18,087 bases of DNA from contig NZ_JNZY01000067.1 in NCBI RefSeq assembly GCF_000717655.1, forward strand, positions 1-18,087, written 5' to 3'. The position numbers were made by a program, and so were the translations under genes. Source of the DNA: Streptomyces katrae (lineage in GTDB: Bacteria; Actinomycetota; Actinomycetes; Streptomycetales; Streptomycetaceae). The notes under the pieces are model-generated. The model was not told where the DNA came from. It was given only the letters and a program-made list of their open reading frames with translations, and searched no databases. Shown one piece after another: positions 6,377 through 14,977 of the stretch (the first letter of the stretch is position 1; every line of letters starts with the position of its first letter).

Positions 6377-6901
6377 CTAACTCCCGGAGCTGTCCACGTT
6401 CCATTCCGTCGGCAGTGCCTCATCGCAGAAGACGCAGATGAAGTCCTCTTCCCGAACGATGTTCAGCTGGCCGCAGGCGGGACAGCGCCGGAAGATCACC
6501 TCGTGGGTGAAGCCGGAAGGGTGCTCGATCCTGGCTGCGTCCAGCGCCTTCGCGACGGCTGGCCACGAACTGATGTCCGGGCAGTATCCGGTCGACTGGT
6601 TACTCACCTCACTGACCACCCACTGCCCGGACTCTTCGTGGAAGGTCATCTCCCCCGCACCCAGAACAGGGCCGCCACCGGCACACACCACGTGCTCGCT
6701 CCGGCGCGGCGCGAGCCGCAGTACGCCCGCCGGGTCGATGACGAACGTGAAAGGCTCGGCCAGCTCAACCGCTGCCAGACCCGAAGCCCAGTCCTTGAAG
6801 TGCGCTGCCGATTGGATGCTCCGCCCCTCAGCCTCCGGCCGGACGAGGGCCCGCAGATCAGACGGTCCCACATACCGATAGCTCCACCCCAGCAAGTTCA
6901 C
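6377..6901 (-). CDS. conserved hypothetical protein with C-terminal zinc-ribbon-like Cys pairs
   Basis: This 174-residue protein has a GTG start at 6901. The body contains RYVGPSDLRALVRPEAEG near the N-terminus and a central LRLAPRRSEHVVCAGGGPVLGAGEM stretch of strand character. Near the C-terminus it has two Cys pairs, CPACG and CVFC, spaced like a zinc ribbon (about residues 142-161). I recall similar Streptomyces hypotheticals that share the EVSNQSTGYCPD segment; no function is known to me. The GGAGG nearest upstream is about 14 nt from the GTG. The start codon itself lies within what looks like one end of a relict mobile element (AGCGTGAACTT on the minus strand), so the native promoter and first codons may have been replaced. 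It converges with the LRV gene. Confidence 0.7.
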   Translation of the reverse strand: MNLLGWSYRYVGPSDLRALVRPEAEGRSIQSAAHFKDWASGLAAVELAEPFTFVIDPAGVLRLAPRRSEHVVCAGGGPVLGAGEMTFHEESGQWVVSEVSNQSTGYCPDISSWPAVAKALDAARIEHPSGFTHEVIFRRCPACGQLNIVREEDFICVFCDEALPTEWNVDSSGS

Positions 6902-6987
6902 GCTGTCGAACGTAACCTCCGCCCGAGGTCAGCGCCTGGGAAATTACGTGAACTTCCTCCTGGGGAATAGCGTGAACTTTCACAGGC
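6894..6987 (-). mobile_element. relict insertion-element ends (MITE-like remnant), tentative
   Basis: On the minus strand the broken flavoprotein reading is cut after its NKWA codons by TGTGAAAGTTCACGC (starting at about 6987). Two tandem imperfect copies of a roughly 20-bp unit follow (plus-strand 6962-6981 and 6938-6957, 16 of 20 identical, each containing CGTGAACTT). At the far side (6894-6904) an 11-bp stretch is the exact inverted complement of the outer copy. A 5' TG end, repeated terminal motifs and an inverted copy at the other side resemble the multiple terminal repeats of IS21-type elements. The interior would be almost entirely lost. No transposase sequence remains, so the family is a guess; an operator cluster is the main alternative. 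Confidence 0.35.
6938..6981. repeat. two tandem imperfect ~20-bp direct repeats
   Basis: The copies at 6938-6957 and 6962-6981 share GGGAAATTACGTGAACTTCC-like sequence with four mismatches and a 24-bp period. They fall exactly between the truncated flavoprotein frame and the start region of the gene at 6901. Confidence 0.7.
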
Positions 6988-7260
6988 CCACTTGTTGACC
7001 GTCTTGAACGTGACCGGCGCAACCGCGATGGCGTCGGCCCGCGGATACGTCCGTGGCTCGCCGGGCGAGCGCCAGGCGGACCGGACCGGGTAGCCGGTCT
7101 GGATCTCGATCGCCCGGGTGTCGAGGAACTCGAGGCCTTGGGGCGTGGCGATGACCCCGGCGTCCCATCCCCGGTCCTGTGCGGCGGTGATCAGTCTGCC
7201 GACGTCGCTGGCGGCGCACACGACGACGTACGGAAAGGGCGTGGACTGCCGCTCGGTCAG
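6988..7260 (-). pseudogene. truncated flavoprotein gene (phosphopantothenoylcysteine decarboxylase-like fold)
   Basis: The minus-strand frame reads PFPYVVVCAASDVGRLITAA, then GWDAGVIATPQGLEFL, then TGYPVRSAWRSPGEP and DAIAVAPVTFKTVNKWA. This is the N-terminal half of Streptomyces flavoproteins of the FMN-binding PPC-decarboxylase superfamily, including the substrate-clamp-like APVTFxTVNKW motif. After NKWA the sequence changes abruptly to an unrelated frame that runs to a stop at 6898. The remaining ~80 residues of the fold are missing, so the product cannot be functional. The expected start is also damaged: the codon before TERQS is CTG (7258-7260). In intact genomes this gene type usually follows an XRE/TPR-type regulator gene, and the fragments next door fit that. 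Confidence 0.7.
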
Positions 7261-7572
7261 GCGGGTACTCCCGCCCCGGCAGCGTACGTCGGCGGTCCCG
7301 CGCGGCGATGTCGGCGACCAGCTCGCGGACGGCAGGATGGCGTACGTCGTGGGCCGCGCAGGTCTCGGGGTTCCGTAGGGCTTGGGTAGCCATCGGCCAG
7401 GCGGCCCTGCGGGCCTCGCGCGGCCGGCCCCGATCCAGAGTGCGGTACGGCGCTCGGGGACCGGGATGTGGCGGTGGAAGAGCGGGCGTGCCGCGTCGAC
7501 GGCGATGCCAGCGTCGCCTAAGGAGACGGCCGCGCTGGCCCAATGCGGGGTGACGGCGTCCCATCTGGCGGT
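7261..7572 (-). pseudogene. fragment of an XRE/TPR-type transcriptional regulator, C-terminal part
   Basis: Two protein-like pieces in different frames can be read on the minus strand. The first, from about 7566, is WDAVTPHWASAAVSLGDAG followed by VPERRTALWIGAG. The second, about 7275-7400, is AWPMATQALRNPETCAAHD then RHPAVRELVADIAARDRRR. They resemble the helical, TPR-like C-terminal half of Streptomyces helix-turn-helix regulators that pair with the flavoprotein gene. A deletion with frameshift joins them near 7420-7440, and the N-terminal DNA-binding domain is missing. A stop in the first frame just upstream (7573-7575) and the small gene at 7660 leave no room for it. Regulator identity is from memory of the family and moderately secure; the broken state is clear if the identity holds. 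Confidence 0.5.
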
Positions 7573-7620
7573 CTATATAGGGGAACCGGGTAGCCCGTGC
7601 CTCTGCGCAGGCGAAAAGTT

Positions 7621-7654
7621 GGGGGTTCAGCAGCGATCGTGCTGCTGAACCCCC
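7621..7654 (-). terminator. strong terminator hairpin after the 45-residue small gene
   Basis: A 13-bp perfect stem (GGGGGTTCAGCAG at 7621-7633 with its complement at 7642-7654) closes an 8-nt loop. On the minus strand it starts 5 nt after the small gene's stop and is followed by AACTTTTC, a short T-run. This is one of the clearest terminators in the window. Confidence 0.85.
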
Positions 7655-7659
7655 GCCTG

Positions 7660-7797
7660 CTAGGCGGCGTCGTCCCCGAACATCGCCACCAGCAGCGACC
7701 AGATGGCCTTGCCGATGACGTTGACCAGGACGGCACGACCGAGACTGGTCCCTGCCTTCGACGCCGTCCCGGGTGTGGTCTGCTCACGCTTGTCCAC
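7660..7797 (-). CDS. small protein of 45 residues, function unknown
   Basis: A GTG-initiated frame encodes 45 residues: a polar, probably flexible N-terminal half (VDKREQTTPGTASKAGTS) and a hydrophobic or amphipathic C-terminal helix (VLVNVIGKAIWSLLVAMF), ending in the acidic GDDAA. It has a near-perfect Shine-Dalgarno on the minus strand (GGAGGTGA at 7811-7804, 6-7 nt before the GTG) and a strong terminator right after its stop, so it is very likely expressed. It is too short and too weak in homology for me to name. The helix could lie on or in the membrane, so a peptide toxin, bacteriocin-like peptide or small membrane regulator are all possible. It lies alone between the Fic operon and the broken regulator. 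Confidence 0.65.
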   Translation of the reverse strand: MDKREQTTPGTASKAGTSLGRAVLVNVIGKAIWSLLVAMFGDDAA

Positions 7798-7965
7798 GCC
7801 CCTTCACCTCCCCTCGCTGTGCGAATGGACCGACCTCTGACGTCGCGAGGTTCTGGTCCCTGTCGCAGGGCGCAGGCGCCCCAGCTCAGGAAGTGATGGG
7901 GAGAGCGTACGGCGGCGCAGACTCCCATGTCTCCCAAATCCGGTAAGCCGGTCCGCTTCGATTGA

Positions 7966-8370
7966 TCACGTGCAATCAGCGGCAGGCAGGTTGTGCCACC
8001 AGTGCCCGCACCCGTCGGAGCAGTAGCGTGCGCGGCGGCGTTGGTCGGCGATCGCAAGGACCGCGACCAGCAGCCGGAACGCCTTGCGTCGTTCGTCGAG
8101 CGGGGTGAGGCCGGCGATTTTCCCCAGTTGCTGGTTGACCGGGCCGCGGGTGATGAGAACCGCCGGCGTATGCGTCGGGCGCAGTCCGGCACGGTGGATG
8201 CCCTCCGGTCCATCCTCCGTGACGGCGCGGGCCTGGATGCAGTGGTGGCGCAAGAACAACAGCGTCTCGGACTGCGCATGCGGGCCGAGGCCGTCGAACC
8301 ACTCGATGCCCTGTGACATCGGGCGCAGCCCTTGGGCGAGTTCGTTGAGCAGGACGTCGCGTTCGGTCAT
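7966..8370 (-). CDS. DUF5958 family protein, third gene of the Fic operon
   Basis: This 134-residue protein starts MTERDVLLNELAQGLRPMSQ and contains GIEWFDGL, LFLRHHCIQARAVTEDGPE, LRPTHTPAVLITRG and LGKIAGLTPLDERRKAFRLL. It ends with a Cys/His-rich CSDGCGHWWHNLP. I recognise this pattern as DUF5958, a small Streptomyces family of unknown function. The C-terminal CxxxC plus HWWH could bind a metal. The ATG overlaps the Fic gene's stop (ATGA at 8370-8367), so it is translationally coupled to Fic. No membrane segment or signal peptide is present. The operon context suggests a partner, regulator or immunity role toward the Fic protein, but nothing in the sequence proves it. Confidence 0.8.
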   Translation of the reverse strand: MTERDVLLNELAQGLRPMSQGIEWFDGLGPHAQSETLLFLRHHCIQARAVTEDGPEGIHRAGLRPTHTPAVLITRGPVNQQLGKIAGLTPLDERRKAFRLLVAVLAIADQRRRARYCSDGCGHWWHNLPAADCT

Positions 8371-9029
8371 GATGACCGGCTCCCATGAGGCAGGCGGCGG
8401 GCAGCCGCGGTGACCAGGATGCCGAGCAGCATCGCCAGATCGGCCGCGCCGTCGGCGTCGTCGGCCCAGCGGGTGGTCTGCAGTGGGTGCACGTCGAGCA
8501 GGGAGACGCCTTCTCTGGCCATGACGAAGGCCAGCGCGAGCATGGCTGCACGGGCGTTGCCGTCTTCGAACGGATGGAAGAAGAGGACGTCAAGGTAGGT
8601 CCGGGCAGCGCGTGAGGGGAGGAGCACACCCGGACTGGTGCTCTCGGCCAGGCATCGCTCGAACTGTGCCAGGGTGTCGGGCCCGAGGCCGTAGCGCTCT
8701 CGTCCGCCCTTCGCGAAAGCCGGCATCGTGCGGAAGTCAACGGTCTTGCGGTTCAGCACGGTTCGCTGCCAGTTCGCCATGACGGGAAAAGTCAACCGGG
8801 CGCCCTGTTGCGCGTCGATGAAAGCCGCGTCGAGAGCGGTCAGGACCCTCGTCGTGCCTTCGGGGTCGCGGCCGCCGCGCGTCGTGGTGAAGAAGTTCCG
8901 GAAGCCGTCGGGCGTCGGAGGCCCAGCGCTGACGGCGGGCTCGCCGCTCCAACGCGGCCAGGCAGTTTCCGCACGGATGCACAGCCAGTCGGCGAGGGCG
9001 TCGTTCTGGCGGTCGGTCCCGGAGCTCAT
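8367..9029 (-). CDS. Fic/Doc-family protein with variant active-site motif
   Basis: The protein is 220 residues with an all-helical Fic fold in the C-terminal half. The motif HPFEDGNARAAM lies at 152-163. Compared with the canonical HxFx(D/E)GNGRxxR, the catalytic His152, the Phe, the acidic Asp156, Gly157-Asn158 and Arg160 are kept, but the glycine before that Arg is Ala159 and the final Arg is Met163. Fic enzymes usually transfer AMP (or UMP, phosphate or phosphocholine) to a hydroxyl of a target protein; the altered motif makes the chemistry here open. I saw no (S/T)xxxE(G/N) inhibitory helix in this protein or its two neighbours. The start ATG overlaps the upstream gene's stop (ATGA at 9029-9026), and the stop overlaps the next start, giving three fully coupled genes. 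Confidence 0.85.
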   Translation of the reverse strand: MSSGTDRQNDALADWLCIRAETAWPRWSGEPAVSAGPPTPDGFRNFFTTTRGGRDPEGTTRVLTALDAAFIDAQQGARLTFPVMANWQRTVLNRKTVDFRTMPAFAKGGRERYGLGPDTLAQFERCLAESTSPGVLLPSRAARTYLDVLFFHPFEDGNARAAMLALAFVMAREGVSLLDVHPLQTTRWADDADGAADLAMLLGILVTAAARRLPHGSRSS

Positions 9030-9697
9030 CGGCCGTCGCCGATGGTCCGGGCGAACCCCGAACTCACCCTGGCGACCACCGTGACGTCCGGTGCGATCCA
9101 ACTGTCGAACCGGCCGCCGACGGCAGTCTTGACGATCTCCCGGGCACGCTCCTCGTCAATGCCGTTGTAGGCGAGGAACCACCCCAGAACCTGCATACAG
9201 TGCGCGTACCAGCCGCTATCGGCATGGGTCCGGTCGGCCACCGCGGTGACCAGGCGCGTGCACGCCCGCTCCCAGTGCCAGGCGTCCACCCCATGCCCTC
9301 CAGGCTGCTCCGGCGGCGTGAGAGCAGAGAAGCGCTCCGCCAGGTCCTCAAGCCAGCCACGCCATTCGAGCAGGGCCGCGACCACGAGGGGAGCCGTTGC
9401 TTCCTTCGTCGTCACGGAATGCGAGGCACAGCACCACGCCTCGACCACCCCGCCGTCGAAGTCGCCCTCGCCCAGCGACCAATTCCACCCGCAGGCCCAC
9501 CGTCCGTACCTGCTCACCAAGAAGTCGGTGACTGCAAGCAGCGAACGCCACCGTTCTTCTTCTGCGACATCAGCGTCGGGAACCAAGGGCGCCACAAGAG
9601 CGGTCAGCTCCTTCGCCGCATCGTCATCCAACTCGAACGGATACCGCAAAGGATCTACGTCTGCCCAGGTCAGCGCATGCGCCCACAGCTCAGTCAC
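9026..9697 (-). CDS. conserved hypothetical protein, first gene of the Fic operon
   Basis: This 223-residue soluble, helical, tryptophan-rich and acidic protein begins MTELWAHALTWADVDPLRYP. Further segments are RYGRWACGWNWSLGEGDFDG, VEAWCCASHSV, LLEWRGWLEDLAERF and, near the end, DSWIAPDVTVVARVSSGF. I know of similar hypotheticals in actinobacteria but no function. There are no catalytic motifs, signal peptide or membrane helix. It begins directly after the hairpin that closes the cas operon, on the same strand, and its stop overlaps the Fic start, so it leads a three-gene coupled unit. A role as antitoxin, substrate or adaptor of the Fic protein is conceivable from position only. Confidence 0.75.
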   Translation of the reverse strand: MTELWAHALTWADVDPLRYPFELDDDAAKELTALVAPLVPDADVAEEERWRSLLAVTDFLVSRYGRWACGWNWSLGEGDFDGGVVEAWCCASHSVTTKEATAPLVVAALLEWRGWLEDLAERFSALTPPEQPGGHGVDAWHWERACTRLVTAVADRTHADSGWYAHCMQVLGWFLAYNGIDEERAREIVKTAVGGRFDSWIAPDVTVVARVSSGFARTIGDGR

Positions 9698-9715
9698 CCT
9701 TCCACTCTGCCGTGT

Positions 9716-9752
9716 GCTGTCGCTCGAACGCCAACGGATATCGAGCGGCAGC
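9716..9752 (-). terminator. hairpin between cas6e and the Fic operon
   Basis: GCTGTCGCTCGA at 9716-9727 and TCGAGCGGCAGC at 9741-9752 form a 12-bp stem with one G-T wobble and a 13-nt loop, within the 75 bp after the cas6e stop. It probably ends or attenuates the cas transcript before the next gene on the same strand. Confidence 0.55.
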
Positions 9753-9772
9753 GCCCCTCTCGGCCTCCGCTG

Positions 9773-13322
<3,550 letters not shown>

Positions 13323-13326
<4 letters not shown>

Positions 13327-14906
13327 GGCCGCTTCTCCTTCGACTTGAGCTGGTCGGGTGCTTTCGGCTTTTGGAGCTCCGATGCCAGCGTCCGCAGGGC
13401 GTCGGCGCGTGCCTGGAAACCGCGCGCGTTGGTGGGCAGGGAGTCGAGGCGGCGTTCGAGGAAGGTGGTGGCGGACTCGGCGAGGGTCTCTCCGTAGGCC
13501 TGGAGGCTCTCCGCCAGGCAGGCTCCGGCCACGACCTTGTCCAGCAGGATGTGGAAGGGCTGCTCGGTCGCCGCCCAGTGTTCCGGGCGGGCGTCGAAGC
13601 GGGCCATCTGCAGCTTCTTGTCGGCCGGCTTCGGGTTCGGGTAGGCGACCCTCCACGCCGCAAAGGCGGCCTTCCAGAGGGACGCCGCCACGTACTCCGC
13701 GATCTGTGACCCGGTATGGGCCGCGTGCCTGAGGTCCTCTTCGCGGCCCGGCCGGTAGGGGAAGGTGTCCGCGAGCCAGCTCAGGGGAGCTGTCTTGTTC
13801 GCGATCAGGCCCACAGCCCACAGGGAGACCGGACGCTCGGCGAGTGTGGCCAGGCGGTGGTAGAGGTCAAGGCGCTTGCCGCGGTCGGCGACGGCCGCGT
13901 ACAGGGCGTGTGCCTCGCGCCACAGGGCCCGGGCCGGCGAGGGTGCCAGCGGCTTGGCATTGGGGCCGGTGCCCGCGTAGACGACGTCTTGGACGAGGGA
14001 GTCAGGGAGGGGGGCGAGCAGCTCGCCGGCTCCTACGAGGACACGGTCCACGCCCGTCTCGCCGTTGGCCAGTGCGCAGGGGTGCAGGAGGATCGAGCGG
14101 CCCAGGACGCTGTGGAGGTCGGCGGGACCGTCCACGGGCCGCCCGTCGGGTTTGGCCGCGAATCCCCGGCGCGGGAGGCTCGACACCGTCCACGTGTGGT
14201 TGAACGTCCCGCGGCGTGCGGCGGGGGCGAGGTTGAGCCGGAGGGTGTCACCCAGTGTCTCGCCGAGCGCGATCACCCGGATGCGGGCCCCGAGGCGCCC
14301 CGTGGCCAGGTTGGTGATGGTGTCGCCCAGGGTGGCCTTTCCGGATATGCGGGCGCGGCCGCTCAGGCCGTAGGCGTGCTGGGTGAGCATGGCCCGGAAG
14401 GCCCGCTCGGCTGTCAGGGGTTGCGCGTGTGCGAGGTGGTGATGGTCGAAGAACTGGTTGTAGTCACCGACGTGTTCGAGGACGAGCTGCGCGGGCCCGA
14501 CACCGTGTTTGCCCATGAACGGGGCGAGCAGGGAGTTCTGTCCGAGGGGCGCCGTGGGATGGAAGAGGTTCCAGCTGTCGTCGGGTTCGTCCTCAAGCCA
14601 CTTCACGGCCAGGTCGAAGGGCTGCTGGCTCTCGACCGCGTCCAGCCATCTCTCGGGGACCGGCGGGTTCGACTTCGACGCGTAGCAGATGGCCATCAGG
14701 AACTCGAACAGGGCGACCGTCTCGCCCGGGGTACTGCCGGCCAGCGTCTTGATGTCCTCGTCAGCACTTCGGAACACCTGGAGGAGAGTCCGCGACTCCG
14801 TCCTGCCCCCGGTCGTCACCACGGGTATGCAGGGGTGGGCGCGGGGATCCCACCAGGGGGCGGCCTCTGCCGGCGGTAACGCGGATGGTTCAGCCAACGT
14901 GCACAT
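13323..14906 (-). CDS. cse1: type I-E Cascade large subunit Cse1 (CasA)
   Basis: The protein has about 527 residues, the usual length for the family. Cse1 recognises the PAM, opens target DNA and recruits Cas3. Visible family features are the opening PWWDPRAHPCIPVVTTGG, LLQVFRSADEDIKTLAG, SWNLFHPTAPLGQ (about 111-123, matching the FMQ-like loop region), QPLTAERAFRAMLTQHAYG, and a helical C-terminal bundle. The ATG at 14906 lies right behind GGGGGA, too close for ideal initiation; a TTG three codons later would be better spaced, so the true start may be 14897. It is the first gene of the Cascade operon, divergent from cas3. Confidence 0.93.
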
Positions 14907-14977
14907 TCCCCCGATTTCGTGACGGGCTGCCGTGATCGAAGCGAAGCTAACACTGCGATCGAACGAGGGGGGCGCGA
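14907..14977. promoter_or_regulatory. divergent promoter region between cse1 and cas3
   Basis: These 71 bp must hold promoters for both cas3 (plus) and the Cascade operon (minus). The heptamer GATCGAA occurs twice in direct orientation at 14934-14940 and 14957-14963, 23 bp (about two helical turns) apart, flanking the AT-richer GCTAACACT that could be a -10 for cas3. GAGGGG at 14965-14970 is the cas3 ribosome site. The direct repeats could bind a shared regulator. No certain -35 boxes can be picked. Confidence 0.55.

Noticed and set aside
8367..9029. Calling the Fic protein a Doc-type toxin with Phd antitoxin
   Set aside because: Doc has a DANKR-type motif and a Phd-like upstream partner. 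This protein reads EDGNAR and its upstream partner is a 223-residue protein without Phd features.
9700..9772. A CRISPR array or leader directly after cas6e
   Set aside because: I looked for the CCCCGCG-N-CGCGGGG repeat core here and around 17950-18087. Only a simple terminator-like hairpin is present after cas6e, and nothing repeat-like after cas3.
14814..14870. GC-rich stretch with GGGGTGGGCGCGGGGATCC resembling a CRISPR repeat
   Set aside because: It lies inside the cse1 coding sequence, does not match the repeat beyond short G runs, and is not repeated at a 61-bp period.
13716..14879. 387-codon plus-strand open frame inside cse1
   Set aside because: Shadow of cse1; composition is typical of reverse-strand reading of a GC-rich gene.
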